From Amorphophallus konjac (lineage: Eukaryota; Streptophyta; Magnoliopsida; Alismatales; Araceae): a stretch of 64,000 nucleotides of DNA. Of the stretch, positions 10,471-21,682 are shown in pieces. Both the position numbers and the translations under genes were made by a program. The notes below the pieces were generated by a model. It saw only the letters and a program-made list of their open reading frames with translations. It searched no databases and had not been told where the DNA came from. The stretch is taken from positions 123,852,886-123,916,885 of the forward strand of contig CM040126.1 of assembly GCA_022559845.1 (NCBI GenBank). Direction: 5' to 3'. Every line of letters starts with the position of its first letter. Position 1 is the first letter of the stretch.

Positions 10471-12177
10471 ATGGAGAACAGAGGACTCATGCCTGAGGGG
10501 TATGCAGTGAATAGGCCACCATTTTTTGATGGGACTAATTATTCGTACTGGAAAAATCGCATGCAAGTATTTTTAAGAGCGCAGGATCATGAAATCTGGA
10601 GAGTAGTGAGCAAAGGGCCATACCAAATTGAAGGCGATGAAGAACTCTGGGTGAAGGAGCAAATTCGAAAGTCAAACGTAAATTGGCAAGCCATGAACAT
10701 TATGCAGTGCTCACTCCATCCCAAGGAATTCTCGCGTGTATCCTCATGCTCCAGCGCAAAAGAAATGTGGGATAGACTCGAGGTAATCTACGAAGGTACC
10801 TCAGAGGTAAGAGAGACAAAAGCTAACATGTTAATTTCAGAATATGAATCTTTTCGGATGAAACCTGAGGAAAGTGTATCTGAAATGTATGCCAGACTAA
10901 CTCTTCTTGTGAATGGTCTTAAAGGTTTGGGAAAGACCTATAGTGACTATGAGGTAGTTAGGAAGATTCTTAGATCCCTAACTCCAATCTGGCATACCAA
11001 AGCCACGGTCGTTGAGGAATCAAGGAACCTTCCCACCACCAAACCAGACGAGCTAATAGGTTCTCTTATGGTTTATGAACTGAACTTAAAAAGAACAGAT
11101 GAGGACATGAAGAAGAAAAAACCCCTTGCATTGAAGGCTGGTTCCAGCAGCAAGGAAAGCTCAGATGATAGTCAGTCACCTTCATCTGATGATGACTCAA
11201 GTGAAATAGCCATGCTTACTAGAAAATTCAGAAAATTCTTAAGAAAGGGAGGTAAGACTGATAGATATAAAGGATATCAGGTAAGAACTAGCTCAAAACT
11301 CAAGCCAGAAAATCCTAAGAAATCTGATAAAGTTGTTTGCTACAAATGCAGGAAACAAGGACACATCAAGTCGGAGTGTCCTGAGAATGTGAAAAAGACA
11401 CAGTCAAAGTGGAGAAATAAAAAGCCCAAGGCCATGCTAAGCACTTGGAGTGATGAAGAAAAAGATGAAGATGAAGAAAGCACCTCTGAAGAAGAAAGCG
11501 AGGTGAAAATGTGCTTCATGGCAAATGGTGATGATCAAGTCGAGGTAACCTCTCCCTTTGCAGACTTCTCTTGTGATGATTGGGAAGAAGCTTTTAACGA
11601 ATTGCTGGATAAGTATGAAGATGTTAAAAAGGAAAATAAATATCTAAAGAAAAAGAAAACTCAAACCAGTCCAGAAGATGATTTGAATGAAAGAGTCAAA
11701 ACGCTAGATGCTGAAATCGTGTGTCTAAAAAGGGACTTGGAAGAAAAAGATGAGTATAAGAGACAGCTAATTGAAATAAAGAGAGAAAATGATTTTCTAT
11801 TGAAGATGCATGATGAATTGAAATTAAGAATGCAGAAATTGGAAAAAGAAGTAAAAATTGCTGAAGAGAAATATGAGGCCATTTGTGGAGTCAATGCAAA
11901 ACTTCAAGAAAATCTGAAGAAATTAGAGGAAGAGAACCTAAGCAAACAAGCATCCCTCGAAAAAATGACACAGGGTAAAAACAACCTTGATGCTGTTATG
12001 GGAATTAAGTGCAACTTTGGAAAAGAAGGGCTTGGATTCAATCCTACTAAAAAGAAAGAACTGGGAACTAGATTGGTGACATTTGTCTCTGGGAAGGACA
12101 CATCTGAAGAGAGGCAAATGGATGAAAACAAAAAGGATGAGAAGAATGAGAAGGATCAAAACAATCTAATGAAATAA
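10471..12177 (+). CDS. gag: C1 Gag (copia UBN2-type capsid and nucleocapsid)
   Basis: 568 residues from ATG, 42 bp after the PBS. Residues about 15-200 form the copia Gag fold, seen in PPFFDGTNYSYWKNRMQ, EMWDRLEVIYEG and ESVSEMYARLTLLVNGL. An acidic serine-rich stretch follows, then one zinc knuckle, CYKCRKQGHIKSEC, at about residue 290, and a long charged coiled coil (about 375-520). Gag builds the virus-like particle and binds genomic RNA. The frame closes at TAA 12175-12177. The sequence continues in another frame from about 12150, so a one-base indel or a frameshift separates Gag from Pol. Confidence 0.9.
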   Translation: MENRGLMPEGYAVNRPPFFDGTNYSYWKNRMQVFLRAQDHEIWRVVSKGPYQIEGDEELWVKEQIRKSNVNWQAMNIMQCSLHPKEFSRVSSCSSAKEMWDRLEVIYEGTSEVRETKANMLISEYESFRMKPEESVSEMYARLTLLVNGLKGLGKTYSDYEVVRKILRSLTPIWHTKATVVEESRNLPTTKPDELIGSLMVYELNLKRTDEDMKKKKPLALKAGSSSKESSDDSQSPSSDDDSSEIAMLTRKFRKFLRKGGKTDRYKGYQVRTSSKLKPENPKKSDKVVCYKCRKQGHIKSECPENVKKTQSKWRNKKPKAMLSTWSDEEKDEDEESTSEEESEVKMCFMANGDDQVEVTSPFADFSCDDWEEAFNELLDKYEDVKKENKYLKKKKTQTSPEDDLNERVKTLDAEIVCLKRDLEEKDEYKRQLIEIKRENDFLLKMHDELKLRMQKLEKEVKIAEEKYEAICGVNAKLQENLKKLEEENLSKQASLEKMTQGKNNLDAVMGIKCNFGKEGLGFNPTKKKELGTRLVTFVSGKDTSEERQMDENKKDEKNEKDQNNLMK

Positions 12178-12785
12178 GAAAAGAAAAAGGAAATGAGAAA
12201 GGGAAGGCAACATTGAATTTTAACAAACAGAAAAGCACATTTATGTTCAAATATGCCTCTTCAGGTCAATATAGGAATCCTAGATTTGATTCATCAACCC
12301 AACAGCAATCTTATAGAAGATCAGAAGGCTTAAGGCGTGGTAGAAGTCAACCGCGTCAACGCACTGCTCACATGGCGTCAACGCATCTAGCCTTCCAGAA
12401 AGGGAATTCGGTCAGAAATACTCAGATGCGTCGACGCAGTCACTACCATGAGTCAACGCAGTACATGTACCAGAACCCCCATGATAGATATGGTAGGTGG
12501 ATGAGTCAACGCAGCAACACTAAAGGGTCTACGCACTCAACTCTCAATCAACCAAGAAGCATGCATTCATCTAGAGTCCTTAAGTCAAATTTCCCTAATA
12601 CTTCATGGAGTCATCACTATCAATGGCACAGGAATAATCACAAGTCTGTCAAATCATTGAACTTACCATATCAAAGACCCTCACAACAGCAACTATGGAT
12701 CCCCAAGAGCTTGATATCCTACCTGAACACGTCCTATGGTTTGAAGGGACCCAAGTATATCTGGGTTCCAAAATCTCTTGTTTAA
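12150..12785 (+). CDS. C1 Gag-Pol linker with in-frame dyad repeats
   Basis: Open in the frame of Pol from about 12150 to a TAA at 12783-12785. The product is basic and rich in Q, R, H and S, ending in GPKYIWVPKSLV, a junction typical of SIRE polyproteins just before protease. Within it are three GTYRAC dyads exactly 75 bp apart (12353, 12428, 12503), so the protein carries an imperfect 25-residue repeat. The TAA before Pol is either a mutation or a readthrough site; I favour mutation because the upstream join is also out of frame. Confidence 0.7.
   Translation, partial: EGSKQSNEIRKEKGNEKGKATLNFNKQKSTFMFKYASSGQYRNPRFDSSTQQQSYRRSEGLRRGRSQPRQRTAHMASTHLAFQKGNSVRNTQMRRRSHYHESTQYMYQNPHDRYGRWMSQRSNTKGSTHSTLNQPRSMHSSRVLKSNFPNTSWSHHYQWHRNNHKSVKSLNLPYQRPSQQQLWIPKSLISYLNTSYGLKGPKYIWVPKSLV
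12353..12534. repeat. GTYRAC dyads inside C1 coding DNA (three pairs, 75-bp period)
   Basis: Box starts are 12353/12375, 12428/12450 and 12503/12525. Every within-pair distance is 22 bp and every pair-to-pair distance 75 bp. Boxes read GCGTCAACGC, GCGTCGACGC, GAGTCAACGC or GGGTCTACGC. The period is a multiple of three, so the array is tolerated in a reading frame. Confidence 0.88.
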
Positions 12786-15700
12786 TGTGTTTTGCAGGAG
12801 TGTCTTGCAGCTGTACATAATAGGTGGTATCTCGACAGCGGCTGCTCAAGGCACATGACGGGGGATAAAGCAAAATTTTGTGTCTTGATGGAGAAAGACG
12901 GGGGTCATGTTACATTTGGTGGAAACAATAAAGGGAAAATTATTGGAAAAGGTAAGGTAGGTAAAAATCCTTCGAATTTCATTGATGATGTGTTACTTGT
13001 TGATGGCTTAGAATATAATCTACTTAGCATAAGCCAGCTGTGCGATAAAGGAAATAAAGTTGTGTTTGATGATCACACTTGCACCATTTTAGAGATGAGT
13101 TCTGATAAAGTTAAATTCATTGGAAAAAGAATAAACAACATGTACGTGGTAGATTTAGATGACCCTGCACATAACAATCTGTGTCTTGCTGTGAATAAAA
13201 GTGAACTTGCTTGGCTGTGGCACCGCAGACTAGGGCATGCTAGCTATAGTGTCTTGCATAAGTTAGCAAAGTTTAACATGGTGAAAGGTCTGCCAGATGT
13301 ATCATTTAAACGAAATGACAAAGTTTGTAGCGCATGCACTCAAGGTAAACACACCAGAAAATCATTTAAGTCCAGACTTGAAACTCAATCATCTAAACCT
13401 TTTGAACTCATTCATATGGATTTGTTTGGACCAACTAGAACAGCTAGTGTGAGTGGAAATAAATATGGATTTGTTCTAGTGGATGATTTCTCTAGGTTTA
13501 CTTGGGTGTTCTTTCTAACTCACAAGAATGATGCATTTGAAGAATTTCAAGCATTCTTCAAGAATGTGCAACAGGATGGTAAGTTTGCCATTTCATCTAT
13601 CTTGTCAGATCATGGAGGAGAATTTGACAATTCTGAATTTGATGATTTTTGCAGAGTCACAGGAATTTCACACAAGTTCTCATCTCCAAGAACTCCTGAA
13701 CAAAATGGGATTGTGGAAAGAAGAAATAGAACCCTTGTGGAGATGGCAAGAACTATGCTGATTGAAGGACAACTCCCAAGGAAGTTCTGGGCAGAGGCGG
13801 TAAATACAGCTTGCTATATTGTGAACAGGGCAATGGTAAGACCTCAGTCCAAAAAGACTCCATATGAATTAATGAAGGGTAAGAAACCTTCTGTTGCTTA
13901 TTTTAGAGCCTTTGGATCAAAATGCTTTGTTCAAAATAATGACAAACGGACGTTGGACAAATTTGAACCTAAAAGTGAACCTGCCATCCTTCTAGGATAT
14001 TCTAGTCACTCTAGGGCCTACAGAGTCCTAAATCTAAAAACACATGCTGTTGAAGAATCACCTCATATTGTGTTTGATGAAATGAATGAAAATTCTAAGA
14101 TTGAGGAATTATGTAGGGATGAAGATGAAGGGAATTTCCTTAAAGAAAAGGAAGAACAGAATCTCCAAGATGAAGAGACAAGGCCAAATGATGATCATGC
14201 AGAATCAACCCACCATGGTGATTCAGGTATAAATGAAGGTAACTCTCTAACCGATGTCAGGATGCTAAGGGATCATCCTTTATCCAATGTCATTGGTAAC
14301 TTGAATGAACCTGTTAGAACTAGATTTCATTTTAGAGGTGTTGAGGAAATGGATAATCTAGCCCTTGTCTCTCAAATTGAACCAAAAAATGTTGCTGAAG
14401 CATTGAAAGATAGTAATTGGATAAACGCAATGCATGAAGAATTACATCAATTCAAAAGAAAAAAGGTGTGGTATCTTGTGCCAAGACCCAAAGAGCTTTC
14501 TGTAATTGGAACTAAATGGGTCTTCAGAAATAAACAAAATGAAAATGGAATGGTAGTTAGGAATAAAGCTAGGCTGGTAGCACAGGGTTATAATCAAGAA
14601 TTTGGCATTGACTTTGAGGAATCCTTTGCTCCAGTAGCTAGATTAGAAGCCATTAGATTATTACTTGCTTATGCTTGCTGTCATGGAATAATGTTACATC
14701 AAATGGATGTGAAGAGTGCTTTTCTAAATGGGTCAATAAAGGAAGAAGTTTATGTTGAACAACCCCCTGGTTTTGAATGCACAGAAAATCCTAACCATGT
14801 GTACAGATTGGACAAAGCTCTTTATGGACTCAAACAGGCACCTCGAGCGTGGTATGATAGACTCAGCTCGTACCTCACAGAGAAAGGCTACTCTAGAGGT
14901 AAAGTGGACCAAACTCTGTTCACCAAGGTAAGAAATTCAGATATTATTCTGGTTCAAATTTATGTTGATGATATAGTTTTTGGTTCCACTAAAACCAGCA
15001 TGTGTGAGGAGTTTGCCAGCTTAATGACCACTGAATTTGAAATGAGTCTAATGGGTGAGCTTAAATTCTTTCTAGGTCTGCAAATCACTCAGAGCAAGGA
15101 AGGATGTTTCATCAACCAGGCAAAGTACATCTCTGAGTTGCTTAAGAAATACAAAATGGAAAATCTGAAAGCAATCAGCACACCTATGAGCACCACTACA
15201 AACTTGGATGCAGATTTGACAGGTAAACAGGTTGATGCAAAAACATATCGAGGTATGATTGGATCACTCCTCTATCTTACTGCATCTAGGCCAGACATTC
15301 AATTTTGTGTATGCATGTGTGCTCGTTTTCAATCTGATCCTAGAGAATCCCACTTAAGTTCTGTCAAGCGTATCTTTCGATACCTTGCTGGAACTCGAGA
15401 TTTAGGGATTTGGTACCCTGCATCTTGTTCTTTTGATCTTGTATCCTATTCAGATGCAGACTATGCTGGATGCAAACTGGACAGGAAAAGCACGAGTGGC
15501 TATTGCCAATTTTTGGGAGGATGTTTGATTTCTTGGGCTTCCAAGAAACAACACTCAGTGGCACTATCCACTGCAGAGGCAGAATATGTCGCTGCAGGGA
15601 GTTGTGGTACTCAAGTGTTGTGGATCAAACACCAACTCCAAGATTATCAAACTGATCTTGGGTGTGTCCCCATATTGTGTGATAACACAAGTGCCATAAA

Positions 15701-15848
15701 CCTGGCCAAAAATCCTATCCAGCACTCTAGGACCAAACACATAGAAATTAGACACCATTTCTTAAGAGATGAAGTGATAAAGGAAATTTTAAACTCATAT
15801 TTGTTGAATCACAATCTCAATTGGCCGATATTTTTACCAAGCCTCTGA
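12786..15848 (+). CDS. pol: C1 Pol: protease, integrase, reverse transcriptase, RNase H
   Basis: About 1,020 codons in Ty1/copia order. Protease motif: [16 protein letters not shown]-pre-integrase zinc site: HRRLGHAS to [14 protein letters not shown]. Integrase DDE residues: [19 protein letters not shown] and [27 protein letters not shown] to [13 protein letters not shown] and the active site [11 protein letters not shown]. RNase [19 protein letters not shown] and [10 protein letters not shown]. These enzymes copy and insert the element inside the particle. The usual C-terminus (LADIFTKPL, ending LGLCNYN) is in another frame and would stop at about 15913, so a one-base indel lies near 15785-15800. 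The core is otherwise open and its catalytic residues are present. Confidence 0.92.
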   Translation, partial: CVLQECLAAVHNRWYLDSGCSRHMTGDKAKFCVLMEKDGGHVTFGGNNKGKIIGKGKVGKNPSNFIDDVLLVDGLEYNLLSISQLCDKGNKVVFDDHTCTILEMSSDKVKFIGKRINNMYVVDLDDPAHNNLCLAVNKSELAWLWHRRLGHASYSVLHKLAKFNMVKGLPDVSFKRNDKVCSACTQGKHTRKSFKSRLETQSSKPFELIHMDLFGPTRTASVSGNKYGFVLVDDFSRFTWVFFLTHKNDAFEEFQAFFKNVQQDGKFAISSILSDHGGEFDNSEFDDFCRVTGISHKFSSPRTPEQNGIVERRNRTLVEMARTMLIEGQLPRKFWAEAVNTACYIVNRAMVRPQSKKTPYELMKGKKPSVAYFRAFGSKCFVQNNDKRTLDKFEPKSEPAILLGYSSHSRAYRVLNLKTHAVEESPHIVFDEMNENSKIEELCRDEDEGNFLKEKEEQNLQDEETRPNDDHAESTHHGDSGINEGNSLTDVRMLRDHPLSNVIGNLNEPVRTRFHFRGVEEMDNLALVSQIEPKNVAEALKDSNWINAMHEELHQFKRKKVWYLVPRPKELSVIGTKWVFRNKQNENGMVVRNKARLVAQGYNQEFGIDFEESFAPVARLEAIRLLLAYACCHGIMLHQMDVKSAFLNGSIKEEVYVEQPPGFECTENPNHVYRLDKALYGLKQAPRAWYDRLSSYLTEKGYSRGKVDQTLFTKVRNSDIILVQIYVDDIVFGSTKTSMCEEFASLMTTEFEMSLMGELKFFLGLQITQSKEGCFINQAKYISELLKKYKMENLKAISTPMSTTTNLDADLTGKQVDAKTYRGMIGSLLYLTASRPDIQFCVCMCARFQSDPRESHLSSVKRIFRYLAGTRDLGIWYPASCSFDLVSYSDADYAGCKLDRKSTSGYCQFLGGCLISWASKKQHSVALSTAEAEYVAAGSCGTQVLWIKHQLQDYQTDLGCVPILCDNTSAINLAKNPIQHSRTKHIEIRHHFLRDEVIKEILNSYLLNHNLNWPIFLPSL

Positions 15849-16192
15849 ACAATGATAGATTCTCTTATCTTAGAAGAGAGCTTGGTCTGTGCAATTATAA
15901 TATGGATGCCTGATTTGTGTGCCTGACTTATCTTCTAGAATATGAATGATTAAACTTGTCTTGGTTTGAAGTGTATCTGTCATAAACTCAGGGGGAGCTT
16001 AGTCTTCTGTGCTTGGTATGTCTATCTTTCCATCAATAAATTCATAATGAATATAGTTTCAGCATGATACTCATTTTATTGGCTGTTATAGTTTCATTCA
16101 TGCATGGTCTGAGGGGGAGTTAGCTTCAGATTACCTTCTTGGTGTCAAAATGATGAACAAAGTGCAGAGTTGTTATTGCTGGTTGGTTGTTT

Positions 16193-16396
16193 GAGTTAAC
16201 GCAGTGTGGAAATAGGGTTAACGCACCAGACAGCTTATTCTTTGAGAACCTGGTGTGAAGTGTCTCTGGCTGGTTGAATGAGTTGACGCAGCAATGAGAC
16301 TGAGTTGACGCTGTGAGCAGTTGTTTTCGGAAACAGAACCATTCTATGAGCGGCCTTGATGGATGAGTTGACGCAGTTATAAGGCTGGGTCAACGC
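16193..16396. repeat. GTYRAC dyads in C1 3' region (three pairs)
   Basis: Box starts are 16193/16215, 16280/16302 and 16365/16387, each 22 bp apart; pair starts are 87 and 85 bp apart. Boxes read GAGTTAACGC, GAGTTGACGC and GGGTCAACGC, that is, the CpG-depleted versions of GTCGAC. Confidence 0.88.
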
Positions 16397-16875
16397 AGCA
16401 GTGTTATATACTCTTCTTTTGGAGACTTCCCTATCTCAAATCAACTTGCTCTGTTCATTTATCTCGTCCCTTCCGTTCTTATCTCTCAATAAAGCCTCCT
16501 TGACATTCTTGTATGAGGGAAAAACTCTAGAGCACTGAGATATGTAGACGATGTCTTAAATTCAGGGGGAGTTACAGTGAAAATTCCTATTGAGTATGAG
16601 ATATGTTCTGAACAGCTCTATGAAAAGCTAATGATAGGAGATCTATAATTCTTATGGTGTTTGAATTCAAGAACTTTTGAACCCAATAATGCACTATGTA
16701 TGGAATAAAAGCTGAACAATTTAATAAAACCAGGACCTTATCATCTCTCAAACCTTATATTGTTCAACAGTAAAGAAACCACTGTGTGTAGAGGAATTTA
16801 ATATTTGTATTGGTAATAAACCCAGATATTGAGTATAAACGCTGAAGAAACAATCTCTTACACATGTTATAAAAT

Positions 16876-17070
16876 GCAGAGCAATGGTGGCTATTCACTG
16901 AGAAACTAGCCCTATGCACCAAAGAAGTGCTAAAGAGCAAGTCATGAGGTGCGCCACTATCTCTGTCTTCAAGTGAAAAATAAATCATTTCAGAGCAATG
17001 GTAACTATTAACTGAGAAACTACCTTCAAGCACCTATGAAGTGCTGATAGGCATGTCATGACGTAAGTTG
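16876..17070 (+). repeat. Duplicated conserved block in C1 3' region
   Basis: Two diverged copies about 116 bp apart. Each has GAGCAATGG, then ACTGAGAAACT, then CACC and GAAGTGCT, then GTCATGA. A third relative lies in C2 at about 55474-55545 (GAGCAATGGC, CCGAGAAACTGAG, CACCAAAGAAGTG, GTCATGAAGTGCC). Conservation between two copia families suggests a functional RNA or DNA element. Confidence 0.6.
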
Positions 17071-17629
17071 CCAACTCTGGTCCGTCTATGCAGAATAGTT
17101 TGCTATGCTGAGTAACCGGGGACTCGGGTGTCTAATAAACATGTGTACCCGTGTCAAAAGGCTAGCCATACTTGACTGCAAATGAAAACGTAAAAATAAG
17201 TTGAAAATGCTGCAAATGTGAAAAATAATGAAAACATGTGAGTGTGATTGATCTGAAGCTCGTTATTCAACTTAGTCTGTTATCAATGCCAGTTAAATTT
17301 CTCTCTCCAAAAGGCAACTTGAAATTGACAGATATAAGGAACAGAAATGAAAATGGTTCTAGTGTGAAAAGAGTTCCTCTTTTTCTCCAGGCAGGTGCCT
17401 TTGGTGGTTCATGTTTTTTAATTCAATGCTTTAAGATTATTTCTTCTCTTTATCATTAATTGAATTGGAGCCTATTTACACATCTCTCTCATGGGAACTC
17501 GATCTGCAATACTTAAAAATCCTTGACTATGAGCATCTCTACTCCATATCTCAGTATCTTAAGAAAATTCCTTGTACAGATGACCTTCTTGCTACTCTTC
17601 TTGCATATATTCGTTTGTTTCTGCTTCAC

Positions 17630-17660
17630 TGCGTCGACGCTGTACCCCTCGGCGTCAACG
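17630..17660. repeat. GTYRAC dyad upstream of the C1 third ORF
   Basis: GCGTCGACGC and GCGTCAACGC, 21 bp apart start to start, about 200 bp before the likely start codon of the third ORF. Confidence 0.8.
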
Positions 17661-17861
17661 CAACGATTCCAGAACCATTTTCTATTTTTTCCGGTTCGCG
17701 GATTTGAACCGGCTGAACCGCTCACTGAAAAGGGTTTCGAAGCTCCTTTAAAAGCGGAACGTGACCGCCGTTCGTCTTCATCTCTTTTGAAAGCCTTTGT
17801 CGTTCTATCTTCCGAGCTCTCCAAACCCCTTTCCTGTTTCATTCTTCCTCATCCCGCTGCC

Positions 17862-19930
17862 ATGGCTCCTCCGACATCTACTCACAAGGGGAAGAAGAAG
17901 GCAGAGGATCATCCAAGAAGCTCAGCATCGGCCGAAGACAATCTGGAGCCCCGCTCCAAAGCTGCTCACGATAAAGGGAAAAGGAAAGAGATGCGTCCAC
18001 GCGCTCCGAGCCCGCCAACCAAAAAGAGAAGGGAATCTGATGTCAGGTCAGACAAGAAGGGTTCATCTGCAAGTGCTGCAACGGGACAGAAAGGTGCGGA
18101 CAGCTCTCTCACCGTCACCGTGGACGAACCTCTGAAGGTTCTTATTTCCCGGTATATTGCTGCTACCGACCATAACATGCTTGACGTTTTTCCGGAACTG
18201 TTTCCTACCTTGGACTATCAGGGATGGTGGTCTTTTGTTACAACCCACAAGGTATATTACCCCACCCTGGTCAGAGAGTTCTACAAAAATTTGAAGTATG
18301 AACCTCACATTCCAAAACTCACATCAACTGTCCGGAATGTTAGTTTTGAATTATCAAATAAATTGTTTGCCAGAGCCTGGAAAATCCCCAAGAATGGAGT
18401 TCAACTACATAGCTTTGAGTATGATGAGCATGAAGCTTATGCTCTCCTGACTGATAAACCGAGTGATCCTTCCGATGTCAGGGAAACTTATTTATCCAGT
18501 CTCAAAGCAAATCAATTCCCTCCTTTGAATAGACTGCTCCACCACATTTGCACATCAATGATCACACCACAGAGCAGTGGTAGGGAAAGGGTGACTGAGA
18601 TGCAGAGATTTCTACTTTACTGTATGCTGAAGAGAATACATATTTCCCTGCCTGATGTAGTTATTCAAACTATGGGGTCATGCTTGACACAATCCAGAAC
18701 ACTTCCATATGCTGCTCCCTTGACTGCTATTTTTCGGAAAGTTGGAGTAGACTTTGGTTCTGAGAAGAAAATAATCATCCCTCAAGGGAATGTTTACACA
18801 CTTTCTTATATTCAGAAATTTATGGGTTTTAAAGTCATTGATGGTAAGCCAGTTCGAATTCTTCCTAGTCAGCAAACAGCTCCATTAGAAACAGGTCAGG
18901 CATCAAGAACAGGCACTGCGGATGCTAGTCACGTAAACAGGACAGAGGTACCAATTCCTCCTGTGGTGAGAGAAGAAAGACAAGAGGGTAGTTCAGCAGA
19001 GGAGAGCATGAGTTTGAGGAACCATTTGCTCGATCATCAAGCCCTCAGCTGGAAACTGGGCAACCCAGTGGCACTGCACCTACATTGGAACCCCTTATGA
19101 CTGGAGCCATTGGAATTTATAGAAGACCTTTTCCAACTTCTGATGAAGCTCCACCTCCAGCCACTGTTGAAGAGATGTTCGCACACATGTCTATGATGCT
19201 GCAACGTCAGGATGCAAAAATGGACAAGCTAATGGAGTTTACAAATTACCATCTCAACAAACTGACTTCTCGGATTATCCAATTTGAAGTCTCTGTCTTA
19301 TCCGAGTGGCAAAAATTCTTACTCACCAAGATGTTATCTGACCAAGCTACAAGGAAAGTCTTGCAGAACATATCATCTCTTCTTGACAAGTTATCTACAC
19401 TGGTGAATGATATGCACAGCAATCAAGCTTCATTTTTTCAATCCCTTGCCAAGATTACTGATTTATGCTTTGATGTGAGGATAGCCGTTGAAACCATCAA
19501 AGGTCCTGTCAATGCAGTTCCCCAATGCCTCAAAGCAATGTTAGAAAAGATTGACAAAGTGACTGCAGCAATTCAGTCAATTGGGGACAAGTTTCAAAAC
19601 AAGGACTCTATCACAGCTGATCTTCCTTCTGCCATTGACAGTGTACGCTCCACTCTAAGTCATCAGCTGGGTGAACTCTCTCAGGATATCGAGATTTACT
19701 GGCCAGAGATCCATCTGCCTCAGGACAGCAGCAGCCTCGCCAGCCACCTCAAGGATCTCAGTCTACTCAAGGGCAATCCTCTCGTCAGCAACAACAACCT
19801 CCTTCTGCCAGAAGATACAATCGCTTCTTCCACTCTTGAGATAGCTCTTCAACGTTTCCTCCCCTTTCTGATGAAGTCAAAGGGGGAGAATGTTAAATGC
19901 ATCAATCATGAAGTCAAGCTGGAAACTTGA
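17862..19930 (+). pseudogene. C1 third ORF (SIRE envelope-like position), one frameshift
   Basis: Starts at ATG 17862 with a basic, serine-rich, probably nuclear-targeting N-terminus (KGKKKAE, PPTKKRRESD). A globular domain follows with WWSFVTTHKVYYPTLVREFY, VRNVSFELSNKLFARAW and YTLSYIQKFMGFKV. This resembles the putative plant transposon protein domain (Pfam Transposase_32 type) often found in this position. The frame runs to 19100 but switches at about 19010 to a second frame, which ends at TGA 19928-19930 and is helical with repeated leucine and glutamine. The C-terminus overlaps an AGGGGGAG purine tract. I see no clear signal peptide or transmembrane segment from ATG 17862, so an envelope role is not supported. 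Confidence 0.7.
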
Positions 19931-20160
19931 CCAAAGTTCATTGCATCTGCATCCATCATATTGACTAACTTGAATGAATGTTTTCTTTTTGTCTGGTTCT
20001 ATAATGTAAAATCTTGAACTTGAATGAACGACGAAATTATAGTTTGATTTAGTCACTGATTTGATTTCCTGTTAATCTGAAGTGTCTTGCTTGATATGGA
20101 TAACCTTGATTGTTTAGATGCAATGTTATGAATGGCATTCACCTCATAGTTGCCATCATA

Positions 20161-20174
20161 AAAAAGGGGGAGAT
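20161..20174 (+). other. C1 polypurine tract
   Basis: AAAAAGGGGGAGAT immediately before the 3' LTR primes plus-strand DNA. A near-identical tract precedes the C2 LTR at 56693-56706. Confidence 0.9.
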
Positions 20175-21677
20175 TGTTGTGCCCCTGGTTTTGATGATGA
20201 CAACCATGAGATGTGAATGATGTTTTCAATTCAATGATGAATTAAAGTTTGGTTCAATAATACATACTTTCACTTGATTTCATTCTTGTGCTAGAAAGGA
20301 ACAGGGTCGACGCAGGGAGCTTAAAGCGTCCACGCATCAGCTGAAGAAGCCTTCACCAATATCTTCACAAGTTGTTCCACTGCGTCAACGCCAAGATAGA
20401 GCGGCGTCGACGCAACAGTTACAAAGGGAGAGCCAATGGCTTACTGGAATACTCTGATGCGTCAACGCTTTGATCAAGTAGCGTGAACGCAGCAGTTCAA
20501 GCATTCCTTGTTGTAGCCTCTGGAGTACCTTGGCAGCGTCGACGCTGCAGTTCGATGGGTCGACGCTGCAGTACGATGGATTGCCACAACTGTCTAAAGC
20601 GCAACTAATGAGTGGAAGCAGCTGCATCTTGCGTCAACACACTCAGCATGAAACCTGAAGCTAGAAGAAGGGTGCGTTAACTCCTTGGGACAAGAGGGTC
20701 GACGCCATCTAATTCAAGTTGCAGAGCACGATAAGTGGATCCCACCTTCAGTCATTAACTGCCACATCAGCCACAAGCGGATAAGGTGTCGTAGCTTCTA
20801 CCACTCCAGAAGGTTCCCCACGTGAGCAATCATAAGGATAACCAGAAAATCAGGGTGGTGGCCCACCTGCCTCACGTGAACTATTTTGTGCGCGGGAAGA
20901 CCATAAAATAGGTTCACCCGAGAAGAAAAAAAAATATAAGAAGAAAAAGAGAAGAAGGAGTGAGGGATATAGCAGAACGAAAAAGGGCTGAGAGTAGAAC
21001 TGGACGAAGGCTGCTGAAAAATCAGATCAGAAGATCATCGCGCCACCAAGACTCTTCTACATTCCAGACGGAGGAGATTCAAGGATCGAAGCTCATGCGT
21101 ATGGCCATGGATCTCTCTGTTGGTGATCTAAATTCCGCTGCGTCCAAGTGCTGAAGTTTGATTTCTTATCTTTTAGTTTTCCTATTGTTTTTGAACATTG
21201 TATTCCTCTCCTTCACTAGATTTAGTGAAGAGAGGGTGATTCTGATTCAGCGGGCTGTGCTGAGATCAGGGGTGTCAAGGCTGTTTGCCTTCAAGCTGTT
21301 TGACAGCGGATCTGAGGATTTGTTCCTCGTTGTCTTCTGTTGGGGTAGTCAACAGTATAGAGGAATTACTTCCTCGGTTTAGCAAAGCTGTGAAGCTCAG
21401 CAGGGTTCCTCACTAGTTGAGTGGGGAGGTGGACGTAGGTCTCCATTGGGTGACCGAACCACCTTAAAATTGTGGTCTCTTGTGTGGCTTGGTTTAATCT
21501 TCGCAATTTGTTCCTCGCTAGATACATGATAGGCACGCTCTCTGATTGGCTTGGTTCAGTGTTTCAATTAATCATCTAGGTGTGGTGCTTCTGATGTAAA
21601 TTGATCTACTATAATTTTTATAAGGTCAACCTATTCACCCCCTCCCCCTCTAGCTTGACCGTCCTCTCGATCCAACA
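20175..21677 (+). repeat. C1 3' LTR (1.50 kb)
   Basis: A copy of 8914-10414 with scattered substitutions, including changes inside the dyads (for example GTGGAAGC and TCAACACAC where the 5' LTR keeps GTGGACGC and TCAACGCAC). Six dyads lie at about 20304-20706. G-boxes are at 20819 and 20873. It is followed by TSD ATACT. Confidence 0.93.
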
Positions 21678-21682
21678 ATACT

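Larger units (their letters stand above)
15849..17861 (+). other. C1 region between pol and the third ORF
   Basis: Apart from the displaced pol C-terminus (to about 15913) I see no gene. The region holds three purine tracts of the form AGGGGGAG (near 15991, 16113 and 16562), three GTYRAC dyads (16193-16396), a duplicated conserved block (16876-17070) and one more dyad at 17630-17660. Such long spacers with repeated PPT-like tracts are usual for SIRE elements. Confidence 0.75.
8914..21677 (+). mobile_element. C1: SIRE-type Ty1/copia element, nearly intact
   Basis: A 12,764-bp insertion in G1 pol, with LTRs 8914-10414 and 20175-21677 and TSD ATACT at 8909-8913 and 21678-21682. The order is LTR, tRNA-Met primer site, gag, protease-integrase-RT-RNase H, long 3' region with a third ORF, PPT, LTR. 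The long LTRs, large gag with one zinc knuckle and third ORF fit the SIRE/Maximus lineage. The two LTRs differ at roughly two dozen positions by eye, so the insertion is recent on a plant scale. Gag and pol keep their catalytic residues, but the gag-pol join, the pol end and the third ORF carry frame disruptions. Confidence 0.93.

Noticed and set aside
17862..19930. True envelope protein in C1
   Set aside because: No clear signal peptide or membrane span from the likely start, and the fold resembles a plant transposon-associated domain.
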